A stretch of 64,000 bases of DNA from Paroedura picta (Eukaryota; Chordata; Lepidosauria; Squamata; Gekkonidae): positions 60,770,145-60,834,144 of the forward strand of contig NC_135377.1 in the NCBI RefSeq assembly GCF_049243985.1, written 5' to 3'. The position numbers were made by a program, and so were the translations under genes. Under the pieces are notes generated by a model. That model saw only the letters and a list, made by a program, of their open reading frames with translations, was not told where the DNA came from and ran no database searches. Shown here piece after piece: positions 44,905 to 56,200 of this stretch (the first letter of the stretch is position 1; the number at the start of each line of letters is the position of its first letter).

Positions 44905-45070
44905 GGCTGCCAGCTCTGGGTTGGGAAATATCTGGATATTTGGGGGGTGAAGGAATTTCAATGGGGTATAATGCCATACAGTCCACTTTCCACAGTGGCC
45001 TTTTGCTCCAGCTGTCATGTGGAGATAAGTTATAAGAGTAGGATATCTCCAGCCACAACCTGAAGACTGA
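44905..45070. repeat. Repeat family D fragment
   Basis: GCTGCCAGCTCTGGGTTGGG, GGGGTATAATGCCATACAGT and TGGAGATAAGTTATAAGAGT. Confidence 0.55.
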
Positions 45071-45944
45071 TCAGATAAGAAAACAAGCCAGTAAGGCGAT
45101 TATGTAAAAACCAAGAATATTCTTTATTCAAACCAAATAATGCCAAATGCCCAAATGAGACCTAGTATGCACAACTCATTTTTGAGGAAAACATCTTCAT
45201 CAGTGGCTACAATATCTAAATTCAAATATAAAAATTCCATTATACAATGTATATTTTCTGAAGCAAATAGAAACAGAATGTCCATTTCAATACACGGCTT
45301 GTACTTTTAGTCAAAGTATCCTCATAGAAATTATTTTCTATATATTTGTAGTACAGTCTACCAGTATAGTGATCATGACATACATGAGACCAGGATAACT
45401 CATAACATAATCAACAAATAAATTATATAATAACATATACTATACCTTTAAAGTATCCAATAAACTATCGGTTCATCAATTCAAAACACATTTTTTTTCA
45501 AAATTTCAAAATATTTATGTGGGATCAATATGGCAACCACTTACCTTCAGTTCAGATCCACAGTTAAAAAAAAATTAAATGCAAAAGGAACACCTTTATT
45601 GGCTAGAATGTATGCTCAATTGATTTTTTTAAAGGCTTGAGATAGTTCACAAAGTAAAAATAACTGAATAAAGTCATAAAAATAACACATAAGACATTAG
45701 GAATAATGAAACCAGTCATTAAAACAAGCAAGGGGCATTCCCAGTGCTATTTGGAGCAGAGTTACACCCTTAGAAGGGTCTAAAGGTACTTAAAATGGCA
45801 CTGTAAAACATTCAGGAGAATTTTTTTTCTTCTCCTTTATATCTGATGTTTGTGCCAATTCACTGTGAGGGAGATTGTGATGGAACATGTAAGATCTGCG
45901 GTAGGCCTGATTCAGCAGCATGTATGAAGAATATCCTACAGTGG

Positions 45945-46390
45945 TCATCTGAGAAGATGTGTAATTAGCATATTTAGATCAGGAACTTCCTGGTGTTTTT
46001 CAAATGATCTCCTTCTGACTTCCTGCCCCTTTAAGCACACTTCTCTGTTTGCTTTTGGATGAAGAACTGTTTTTTTATGTCCTGCTTTTCACAATGTGAA
46101 CAAATCCCAAAGTGGCTTACAAACAGCTTTCCTTTCCTCTGACCGCAACAAACATCATGTAAAGTAGGTGGGGATGAGAGAGCTCTGAGAAAACTGTGAC
46201 TGGACCAAGGTTACCCAGAAGGCTGCAGGAAGAGGAGTAGGGAATGAAACCGTTCTCCAGATTAGAGCTCATGGCTCTTAGCCTCTAAACCGTACTTGCT
46301 TTTAAAAACAGCAGTCAGGATTCTCTGTCTTCTTTTTTTGCAGTTATTTCTCTTCTCAATAAAAACATTTATTCTTTAAGCACCTTGTGC
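45945..46390 (-). repeat. LTR-like interspersed repeat, copy 3, split by a SINE
   Basis: Reverse complement of the left part matches CAGGAAGTTTCTAG...CACATCTTCTC of 18901-19200. The right part (ATTCTTTAAGCA) matches its GCTTAAAAGAATAAAG block. A family B SINE (46060-46310) interrupts it. Fossil. Confidence 0.45.
46060..46310 (-). repeat. tRNA-derived SINE, family B, diverged
   Basis: CTGCTTTTCACAATGTGAAC at left, CTCCAGATTAGAGCTCATGG and CCTCTAAACCGTACTT at right. Reverse orientation, older than the other copies. Confidence 0.65.
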
Positions 46391-47107
46391 CATCTTTCCT
46401 TACATATTTTAAACTGCCAACAGGGTTCTGGGCCCAGCATGAGCATTCGGACTGTAAAATAGAAGATAATTCATTGGGCAAAGAAGAAGAAACAGAAAAC
46501 AGCAGTTTCCTGCACCATTCAGCATAACTACTTACAGACCGAAGGCAACAACCTAATTTGGAAAAGTCCGGGGTAGCACAAATCACCTGGCAGGCTGGCT
46601 AATGCTGGAAACTTGCACCATGCACAGACCTGTTGGGATGTTAGCTCAAAGCATTTGAACACTGAAAACTCAAGGCAAATCCTTAGACCTGTAATGAAGG
46701 AAAGAACCACTACCACCCTTCTCTCATTTTGCTAAGTAAATCTGCTTCAGATTGCTCCTAATGATTTAATAGTTTAGGTCTACTGACGTTTTGGGAAGCG
46801 AGTTATACAGTTAATGACTCATCCTGCATTCAATGCTCATTTGGAACCTTCCTCCACCTGGCTATAAACTCTGAAGCTTTGAGTGGTCAGTCATTTGAGG
46901 AAGTCAACCACCTCCCCATTTCCACTAGAGGGCAATATAACATTAAATACAAGCAATATTACATTGTTCTTGTGGAAAATTTCTTGTTCTTGTGGAAAAT
47001 TTGTTGTGCTTATAGAATAGTGGCTGTTCTTCTGTAGGCCTGAAATAGTAGCAAAATCAAGTCTTGTCCACAACAGATTTTCAATTTTTGTTGCTTATAT
47101 CCTGCTT

Positions 47108-47690
47108 TTTATTTATTTAGATTTATATACCGCCTTCCCCGAAGGCTCAGGGCAGTTTACATTAAAACTAGTCAACGATACGTGAAACAGTCTTCGTTAA
47201 AACATACAGTAATTAATAACAGTGGTTGTAACCATATAACAGAATAATGTAACAGTATAATATACAAGAGCCTCTTGTGGACAAGAGCCTCTTGTGGCGC
47301 AGAGTGGTAAGGCAGCCGCCTGAAAGCTTTGCCCATGAGGTTGGGAGTTCAATCCCAGCAGCCGGCTCAAGGTTGACTCAGCCTTCCATCCTTCCGAGGT
47401 CGGTAAAATGAGTACCCAGCTTGCTGGGGGGTAAACGGTAATGACTGGGGAAGGCACTGGCAAACCACCCCGTATTGAGTCTGCCATGAAAACGCTAGAG
47501 GGCGTCACCCCAAGGGTCAGACATGACTCGGTGCTTGCACAGGGGATACCTTTACCTTTACCTTTATAACAATATAATAAAATAATATAACGATGGAACA
47601 GTGCAATGCCACAACAGGTCCAGAGCGCTCTGGTGGAGTTCTGGGAGGAAGGGGGGGAGAGCGGGAGGAGCTGGGGCCCTTCATTCGCTG
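47108..47690 (-). repeat. Retroposon family C interrupted by a SINE
   Basis: Left part TTTATATACCGCCTTCCCCG to about 47263, right part from 47567 with CAACAGGTCCAGAGCGCTCT. The same order is continuous at 8437-8690. Confidence 0.72.
47264..47566 (+). repeat. tRNA-derived SINE, family A, with doubled head
   Basis: Full SINE ending in TTTACC repeats. The first 17 bases, ACAAGAGCCTCTTGTGG, occur twice in tandem (47264-47280 and 47281-47297). Confidence 0.85.
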
Positions 47691-47749
47691 CTTTTGGTTT
47701 ACTGTGTCAGTTTTAAACCTCGGAATCACGGGGAACACGTGCCGGGAGA

Positions 47750-49060
47750 GCTAAGCGCATTTAGCTGAGACGAGTGAAGCACACCCGCCATTTTCAGTCG
47801 CCCTCCGCAGCTTTTAATGTGTGCGCCTCGGGTAGCGCGCACCACCGCTCTCATTGCAGGGGTCAGTCGAAAGCACGAAGCAAAGGCAGCCCCGCGCCCG
47901 GCCGCTTAAGGGCGGTGAGGCGTGGTGTGACGTCAGAGGGGGCGGAGACGGCCTGCGCCTTTGGGCGGAACTCGGCGTCCTTCCGGGGAAAGGCGCGTGC
48001 GCAATTCTTGGCGTTGCAAGCCCGCACGCTTTATCCCAGGAAAAAGGAGACGGATGCGTCATGACGGGAGGGGCCGGAGATGCACTCCGGCAAAGGCGAG
48101 GGGAGCCCGGGTTGGGGGTTCGCAGATGCGGGGACAGGAGTCGTGCTCTTGCAGAAGGACCAGAAGCACAGAGCGTTGCTTGTATGCCTGCCTCTTCTTG
48201 ATAAGACATCTCCCCCCCATGTCTGAACAGCTGCAGGATAGAAATTCAACAGGTGCAGCAGCATGGTCGACAGGTCTGAGAAAAGTACAGAACTTCGGGG
48301 GAGGGAGGAAGCAGGTCAGGTCTACTGACATCCCCGTGCATATAGACCAGGTGGGCAGGCGGCTTGGTGCGAAGCGGCAGAACAAAGTGTGGTACCATAG
48401 GGTGCATGCACATGGAAGCTCACACCTTGAATGCAACTTGGTCGGCCTGAAAGGTGCCCCTGGACTCAGACTTATTACTCGTGTACCGTATCGCATGGCC
48501 CCGGCTCCTTAAACGCTAGAGGGGCCGCTGAAAGCGCCTCCCGTCGCCTTGAAATGAGTACGGGCGTCGTTCCGCCACGCAGGAGCCCTTGTCCGCAGGA
48601 AACAAACCCTACCTAACTCTCTGGCGTTTCTGGTAAGGAAACCAGATGCGTTGCTGCTTTGGAAACAGCGCCGCTTTCCAGGGCGTCCGCCATCGTGTGT
48701 GGCTGGCTGGCTGGCTGGCTGACCGACCAAGCAAGCCAGCCCCCCTCGGGCAAGCCAGGTGATAAACGCGCCCTTGCTTTCCAGGCACGCTGCCGCACAA
48801 AGGTTGCGAAGGCGGCGGGGAGGGCGAGACGCGCAGTAGCTTCGCCGCCTCTCGGGACAAATGGGCCGCAGGCAGGCAGAAGCCACGCGCCGGTGTCCTT
48901 TGCGCCACCTCGTCGGCTCTATCAAGAGCGCCAAGCGCGCTCCCTTTGTCTCCCTGCCGGCCGCTCTCAACCCAGAAACGGGCCTTTTGCAAAACAAGAG
49001 TTGGTCCGTCCTCCCCCCCGCCCCGGTGTTTAGTTCAAGCCCTCGCCCCCCCTTCCTGTG
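47750..49060. promoter_or_regulatory. Orphan CpG island with promoter motifs, no assigned gene
   Basis: About 1.3 kb of CpG-dense sequence between GMNN and C6orf62. Motifs include a full palindromic CRE TGACGTCA (47928-47935) followed at once by a GC box, a YY1-type GCCATTTT near 47788, an ETS-type TTCCGG (47981-47986) and an NRF1-like GCGCGTGCGCA (47993-48003). Possible first-exon donors on + include CTG|GTAAGG at 48632/48633. Several long ORFs overlap here on both strands, but they look like by-products of GC richness. It could start a noncoding RNA or be an alternative first exon of C6orf62. Confidence 0.55.
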
Positions 49061-49364
49061 CAATGCAACTCACGCAATAGCAATGCAATCGCAATTCAAA
49101 GCAAAACAAAGGGCTTAAAAAAAACAAACATGAAACCAGCAGTGAGCGACGGGGAGGGGGGAGGGGGACATTTCACTTGCATAACTTGGTGCTGGAAGGA
49201 GGCGGTCCCTGATGGCGCATTTTTCCGGAAGTATTTTTTTTAAAGAACACGGAACAGAAATAAGCAAAAAACAGCTGGGTCGGTGGCTCAGTTACTTCCA
49301 TCTCATCCTCCCCCTTTAGCTTTCCTAGTCCTTCCTCGCCCTCTCCCCATCTAGCTAGATTCAG

Positions 49365-49470
49365 GCAGGTCACTCTGTTGGTCTGAAGCAGCAAAGTCCT
49401 GCAGCACCTTCAAGACCGACCAAGTCGTATTCATGGTAGAAGCTTTCCTGTGCAGGCACACTTCTTTGGT
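49365..49470. repeat. Interspersed repeat fragment (same family as 29845)
   Basis: GGCAGGTCACTCTGTTGGTC then GTCCTGCAGCACCTTCAAGA and GCACACTTCTTTGGTGGC. Confidence 0.5.
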
Positions 49471-50104
49471 GGCACCGAAATGGACGTTGGCAGGGCTTAA
49501 GTAGAGGTACCTTTAAGTAGAGGTACCCTAATTCAGCAAATTAGCAGAAGCATCATAAAGGTTGATTGACAGATGCCAGGACTAAAGCAGGCTTGAGTAG
49601 AGGGGGATGGAGCGCACGAACAGGGTCTGCCAATTACGCTTAGCAACCCACTGTTCAGAAGATCCAGCAGTCGGGATCTAGCTGTGCATTGGCGATTACA
49701 GTTCAGGATTGTGACCCTGCCTCAGACTTCAAGCTCAGTCAGCAGAACTACAGACACAACAAGCATCCTTCTTGCAGGCCCTGCAGAATTGTTTTAGCTC
49801 CAGCAGGGTCCCTGATGTTGTCTGGGAGTTTGTTCTACCTGGTGGGGGCCAGAACCAAGAAAGGCGTAACTGTAGTCCTTGACAGACAAGTTCCCCTGGG
49901 GCCAGGGATCACCAGTTTGTTGGTTTTGGAGCGTAAAGCTCTTTGGGGGGCACAGGTAGCGAGGCAGTTCGCAGATACTCACGGTCCAGACATCATATGG
50001 TCTTGAAGGTGATAACAGAGCCTGATCCAGTAGTCAACTGGTAACCAGTGCAGCTGTTGGAGTGTGGGCCTTCCAAGGTGTTCCAGTAAAAACTCTGGCT
50101 GCTG

Positions 50105-50180
50105 CATTCCATGTACTACAATTACCATGATCCCCTGTCAGCATGGATATATGGAGAGCCACAGTTTGGCCACCCTTATT
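50105..50180. mobile_element. Hairpin MITE remnant
   Basis: TGTACTACAATTACCATGAT then GGAGAGCCACAGTTTGGCCA. One arm and part of the other, diverged. Confidence 0.5.
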
Positions 50181-50189
50181 CCAGTCATC

Positions 50190-50390
50190 TTGGTGGAGTT
50201 GCAAGAGCTGTGGCCTCTAATCTGGAGAGCCAGGTTCGATTCCCCATTCTTCCACATGCAGCCAGCTGGGTGACTTTGGGCTCATCACAATCCTGACAGC
50301 AATTCTGTCAGAGTTCTCTCAGCCACATCTGTCTCACAGGGAGTCTGTTGGGAAGGCAATTGTAAGCCACTTTGAGAAAAGTGGAGTATT
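50190..50390 (+). repeat. tRNA-derived SINE, family B
   Basis: GGCCTCTAATCTGGAGAGCC, GGTTCGATTCCCCATTCTTC and GTAAGCCACTTTGAGAAAAG. Box B is close to the tRNA consensus. Confidence 0.78.
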
Positions 50391-50391
50391 T

Positions 50392-50640
50392 ATTTATTTA
50401 TTATAATTATAATTATATACCGCTCTCCCTGAAGGCTCGGGGTGGTTTACATAAAACAGGAACAATACAGATAACTGTTTATAATAAAAATATAGTGATA
50501 ACAATAGACAACATTATAGAATGGTAGAACACTGGGGAGAACATTAAATCCACTCGTACTGGAAGACCCAGTGGGTTGGGTGGATCTGCAGTGATTGTTA
50601 TAGGAGGGAGGCTGAGGTGCAAAGGGAAGCAGTGGTTCAC
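50392..50640 (-). repeat. Retroposon family C
   Basis: TATATACCGCTCTCCCTGAA then GGCTCGGGGTGGTTTACATA, with the TAAT-rich tail at left. Confidence 0.65.
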
Positions 50641-50789
50641 GTCACTCTTAACCAAATGCCTGGTGGAGGAGCTCCCTTTTGCACACCCTGCGCAACAGTT
50701 TGAGCTTGAGCATAATACTTGAGCACCGCCAACGTCCCATTTCAGCGTATCTGAAAAAGCATGACTGCACCCTTGACCAAAACACGTTG

Positions 50790-50985
50790 GAAAATGCACT
50801 TTCAGCATACTTCAGAAGAAGACTTCCTGGTTTTGCTCAGGAAAAGCACATTGAAAGAGCAGTAGCCAAGGTTGGCATCCAATGGCTCCTTTAAGACCAA
50901 CAAAGATTAATCCAGGGCGTGAGATTTCGAGTGCATGCTCAGGCCTTGAATTAATCTTGGTTGGTCTTAAAAGCCCCCCTGATCA
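50790..50985. repeat. Family F MITE followed by unassigned repeat
   Basis: AAAATGCACTTTCAGCATAC...CACATTGAAAGAGCAGT (50790-50862) is family F. From 50880 TTTAAGACCAACAAAGATTA and its near inverted repeat TAATCTTGGTTGGTCTTAAA form a stem of another family. Confidence 0.5.
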
Positions 50986-51059
50986 ACACTTCTGTCCGCG
51001 TGAATCTATCGCTATCCAAGGCGTGCAGGAGAATGAGCCACTGCAGGTCTTAAAGGGGC

Positions 51060-51560
51060 CACCGGACTCGGGTTTTTGTCGCCCCCCGCCGATGCACGAC
51101 ACAGTTGGTACAGTCGACCTCACTGCGCTTGCGCAGCGGGTCAGGGGCGGGGCCTCCGGGTGTGTGTGCGTGTGACTCAGGCGAGCGGGAGAGGCGCCGG
51201 CTGCCATTTTGAGGGGGGTTCCGAGCGAGTGCCGCTTCGCCCAGGCCCGAGAGACTCGCCGGCTCGACCACCCTTCGCCTGAGGGGACGGCAGGGGGGCT
51301 CCGCTCGCTCTCTTGCCCCGCGTGAGAGGAGCCCGGTAGCGCAGGGAACGCCCGCCCGTCCGCTCGGCCTCGCCGCCGCCTTCGTCTTCGCTTCCTCCTC
51401 TTCTTCCTCTTCCTCCTCCTCGTTCCTCCGCCGCCGCCGCCGCCACCATTTGGGCTCCCCCGGCGGCTCCGGGGCGCCGAGCGTAGGCGATGGGGACCAG
51501 GCTGCTGGGGCTGAGCAGCGGCAGAGCGGGCGGCCCGGTCGCGGTGAGCAGCGCAGCGGG
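51060..51560 (+). promoter_or_regulatory. C6orf62: C6orf62 CpG-island promoter and probable noncoding exon 1
   Basis: A dense CpG island starts near 51.06 kb. It shows an NRF1-like TGCGCTTGCGCA (51124-51135), a GC box (51143-51154) and a YY1-type GCTGCCATTTT (51200-51210), a motif often found just downstream of start sites. Donor candidates are GCG|GTGAGC at 51544 and AAG|GTAGGG at 51810. Transcription rightwards into the coding exon at 53275 is inferred from position. Confidence 0.65.
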
Positions 51561-53256
51561 GATGGGGGAGCTGGGCGGCTTCTTGGTGGCCTTCTCTTGA
51601 CATGGCTCCTGCCTGGGCTGCTAGCAGCGCCGCCGCCGCCGCCGCCACTGCTCCGCCCGCGCCCGCCGGCTGCGGGTAGCCGCTCCGTCCGCCCGCCCGT
51701 GCCAAGCCACACCGCCGCCCGGCCCGCGCCTGCCGCCCGAGCCGAAAGGACGGCGAGGAGAGCCGCGCTTCTGGTGCGGAAGGGGGAGCCTGAAGGAGGG
51801 AGGGAGAAGGTAGGGAGGAGGGGACCCTTCCCGCGCCCCGGCCGGACGACCGCTCATCCAGGCAGCGCGGACGCGGCTTCACCTCTTTGGGAGCTTCCCG
51901 GTTTTTAAGCCCCAGGGCGTGCCCCTCGAAAACATATCCCCCCCTCCCCCCGGAAAAATTTGAGTCAGTCAAATTTGCAAACGGAGGGGGAGCAAACTTT
52001 TGCAAACTTGTCAACTTTTCCTCCGAACTGAAATTGATCGGTGCGGATTTTGCTAATTTTTTTTGTAAAAAAAAAAAAAATCCGGGGAGGGTGGGGGCAA
52101 CCCAAACTTTCCCCTCCGCCATGAACGCAAGCGAGTGAGTTGCGGGCTGCCCGCCCTAGTGGCCCCGCTGTGCTGAACACAGGCTCGGTGGAGAACAGCC
52201 CCTTCCCCGGAAGGCGCGCTCAGCCATGCCCAGCCCCAGTTAAAGCGCGCTCCTTGGCAGGCCGGGGCGGAACGAGGAGGAGGAGGAGGAGGAAGAAGAA
52301 GACGACGACGGTTTTGGCCCTTTTCGGTGGAAGAGAGCACGCGAGAGAGAAAGCGGGCGATTGGGGGATGTAGGTCTCTCTCCCTGCCGTAGGGGAGCGC
52401 TAGATCCAGAGATCGCCTCGCGGTCAGAGCCTTTAGGCCGGAGACTGCCCCTGGGCTGCCCTCCCCTTCCTTATCAATGGCCATCATGATTCCTCTTCTC
52501 TCGAACAGACGCGGCCTTCGGGCGACCTTGTGCCTGATGAGTAGGATGAAGTTAGAAACGACTCTGTTTTCCAAACTCCTTGCTTCTCTGCGAACCAGCA
52601 CCCTGTTGTCTGTGGTTGATGATTTTGTTGTTGGTAGGGAAACTTGTTACCTCCCGGGACATCCGCTCCTCTTCTGCATTCCCTCCTCCTTTGCTTTCTA
52701 CCAAGTGTAATAATTCTTAACAATAAAAGCCAGGCAGTATAGCAATAGCAAAAAGGAAGAAAAATATCTTGAGAATAATCAGCAGAGTCATGGATCTGGG
52801 TGGGATAGAACACTGTCTTTAATTTGTTTTTTGCTGTTTGGGTTTCTTTTTTTTGTAGCAAAAAACATACACATGCCCAAATGGATTGGGTCTGTGCCCA
52901 TTATTGTTTTTTGTTATACACACAAAAATTGTGATAAGATTTTTTTCCCATTCTTGCCCACTTACTCCTGTGGTTTAAACTGTGTATATCAGTGCATTTT
53001 CTTCAAACTTGTTTGGGTTTTTGATAATACCGTGCAAGGTCTCCTTGTCCAACCATGGTTGGACTACTTATTTTGTTTTATGACCCCTCTTATAAGACAG
53101 TCTCATAAAACAGTTGCCTGAGGTGTATTTTTTTGGGTTATGCCCATGTTTTATTGATTCAGTGGTATTAGCAGGAATGAAATGACTTGTTTCTGTTGTA
53201 CTTGAGTCTTGTGAAAAAAGGGCCCATAGTTTAGTGACGGTTTCCAAAGGCTTTAG
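51561..53256 (+). other. C6orf62: C6orf62 5' intron and flank of the CpG island
   Basis: GC-rich to about 52.5 kb with GAGGAG and CCG runs, then AT-rich up to the acceptor at 53256. Long ORFs here are frame shadows of GC-rich sequence. No conserved protein seen. Confidence 0.45.
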
Positions 53257-53274
53257 TACCATCTGTATTACAAA

Positions 53275-56200
53275 ATGGGGGACCCAAACTCCCGAAAGAA
53301 ACAAGCTCTGAACAGACTTCGTGCTCAGCTTAAAAAGAAAAAAGAATCTCTAGCTGACCAGTTTGATTTCAAGATGTATATTGCCTTTGTATTCAAAGAC
53401 AAGGTAACTTCATCTCTTATTCTATACATTTTTTTTGTGTTGTGAAAAATTAATATTAGTTTGGCTTTGCTTTCATTGATCGATCTTATACTGAAGGATC
53501 GATTTTGTTTACATATTTAATACTAACCTCAAGTTCTAATTTAGTAGCAGAAGTCTGTTTTTAGATATTTATTTGCTATGAGATTTAATGTAGAGCGTTG
53601 TGTAATGTAATGCACTGTGGCTGAGCTCATATCCAGGCATATCCCATATTGGAATTCAGAGAAAATCCCAGCTGAAGTACAGTACTTTTCCCCCCATTGT
53701 TGATTTAATGGGTGATACTTAGGCGTATGCTTCAGCATCTTCCATTGAAGTCAACAAAACTTGAGAACAAAATGCTGGCTTGATTTCTAAGCTCAGTTCT
53801 GGAAGTCTTCTAGTTCTAGTGTGGGAAATGGCATATGTTCCGCCTTACATTGTTCAAAATGTCAAGCATAGCGTTATAGATTGTTCGGCAATTTATGAAA
53901 CATAAGATGCTTACTTTACTTGCTTTCTTTGGGTAGAGGAAAAAGTCAGCGCTCTTTGAAGTGTCTGAAGTGATACCAGTCATGACCAATAATTATGAAG
54001 AAAATATCCTGAAAGGTGTGCGGGATTCCAGCTATTCCTTGGAGAGTTCCATAGAGCTTCTACAAAAGGATGTAGTACAGCTGCATGCACCCCGCTACCA
54101 GTCTATGCGCAGGGTAAAAAAACTCTTCTATTTCTGTTCATTTTTTTTCTTGCAATTGTTCATTCTTGGTTCTGGTTGGGCTTTATATCAAAGAACTAGA
54201 CTTTCAGCAGATCGCAAAGGGTTCTGAGTGCTTATTGATTTTCAGAGGGTTCACAGCGTAGCATAGCATAGATAACCCATTTTTGAAAATGTATTTTGGG
54301 TCATGCCTCTAGAGACGGAAATTATTGTCCTTAGTCTTTTAAAAATGTATCTTCTGACACTGTCATCTGATGCAGTGGTCCCCAACCTCCGGTCCGGGGA
54401 CCGGGACCGATCCGCAGAACAGTTGGCACCGGGCAGTGGCTCCTCCTTGTCCTCCTCCCCGGCTGGTGCCTCGGGGGCTGCCCTGCCACTCTGCCGCCAG
54501 CTCACCTTTAATGCTCTCCAGTGGCCAACTTGCCTGGGGCTCCCCCTCGGCATGGCACTGCGCAGCTGCTGCTGGTAGCGCCCCCAGTGGGCGGCGGGAA
54601 GTCAGGGGCGCCAGCAGGAAAACATGTGGAGCAGGGGCTCAGGCGGCGGCAGCAACGTCCCTCGGCAAAAGACTACCCCCCCCCCCCCGGACTTCAGTAA
54701 AATTGTCAATCGTTGACCGGTTCCCGGTGATAAAAAGGTTGGGGACCACTGATCTTATGTATACCAAGCCAGGCTGGATTCTGGAGTTTTTTTGGTGGGG
54801 AGGGAATCAATTGGGCATGAAATTGGGGCCACCGTGGGTAGGCAGGTAGTTGTGAGTTCCTGCATTGTGCAAGGAGGTGGACGGGGTAGTCAATCTGCGG
54901 TCCTCCAGATGTCCATGGACTACAATTCCCATGAGCCTCTGCCAGCAAATGCTGGCAGGGGCTCATGGGAATTGTAGTCCATTGACATCTGGAGGACCAC
55001 AGGTTGACTACCCCTGGACTAGATGACTCTGGAGGTACCTTCCAACTCTTGGGATTCTATAATAAAATGTTAGGGGCAAGTATTGTAATGCTGAAAGAAG
55101 TTGGAAAAGACCTTTTAATAAGATAATATGTTTTCATTCAGTTTTTCTAAAAACAAGCTGGGCCCTGCCTCATAAGGTGGGCTTAGTTACTTAGGAAAAA
55201 TACCTTAATGAGCATAAACATTTACTTTGAATATTTCTGATAAAGGCAAATGTCCGTACAGTGATTTTTTGGGGGGGAGTGGAGTATATGTTTAAATGTA
55301 GAATGTATTATGAAATAAAATAATCGGGTAGGGAACTAGTTTCTGTAGTAGAAATCTAACTTAGAAAAGCATGCCATGTTATGGAACTTGAGAATAAAGT
55401 TAAAAGAGAAACCATAATTCAAACTGCACATATAATTTTCATAAAACACAGTAGCATATATTCTATACTTCTACTCCAAAAAGCCCACTTGGCCAAACTT
55501 TAGAATACAACTCCTTATTAGTACTCCCTGTTTCACTGCTTCTCAGCACTCAGTGAGTATATTTCTCAGACCATTGAAAGTGATTTTTTTCCAGCAACTG
55601 ACATTCTTCCTTCCTTATAGGATGTGATTGGCTGTACACAGGAGATGGACTTCATACTTTGGCCTCGGAATGATATTGAGAAGATAGTCTGTCTTCTTTT
55701 TTCTAGGTGGAAGGGATCTGATGATGAGCCCTTTAGGCCTGTTCAGGTACGATGTTTGTTTGGGATAGCCTACCACAATTGATCTGTAGTAAGCAACTAC
55801 CACATAATTACAATTTTAGACCAGCGGTTCACAACCTTTTTAAGGTTGCGGCCCATTGCCAAGGGGTGGGGGGAGAGGGTGACCTGCCCCCCACGCAAAT
55901 GCGCGTGCACGGAACCGATGCTCATGCGCATTTGCGCATGGCGGTGGTGCAAACACGCATGCGTGGCAGTTTCGGACCCGCCTCGCATGCGCGTTTGTGC
56001 TACCAGCATGCCGGCGATCGTGCTTTGTAAAATTAATATTATTCCTACAGGCCAGGTTTGAATTTCATCATGGGGACTATGAAAAACAGTTTCTGCACGT
56101 TCTGAGCCGAAAGGACAAGACTGGAATTGTTATCAACAACCCTAACCAGTCAGTGTTTCTCTTCATTGACAGACAGCACTTGCAGGTAAAAGGGCTTAAC

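Noticed and set aside
47814-49063. Several overlapping ORFs of 115-184 codons in the orphan CpG island
   Set aside because: They overlap on both strands in many frames with CpG-driven composition and no family resemblance.
50983-52122. 379-codon open frame on the minus strand
   Set aside because: It lies opposite the C6orf62 CpG promoter, is made of Arg/Gly/Pro/Ser-rich low-complexity sequence and has no recognisable domain. Long frames are expected by chance in such GC-rich DNA.
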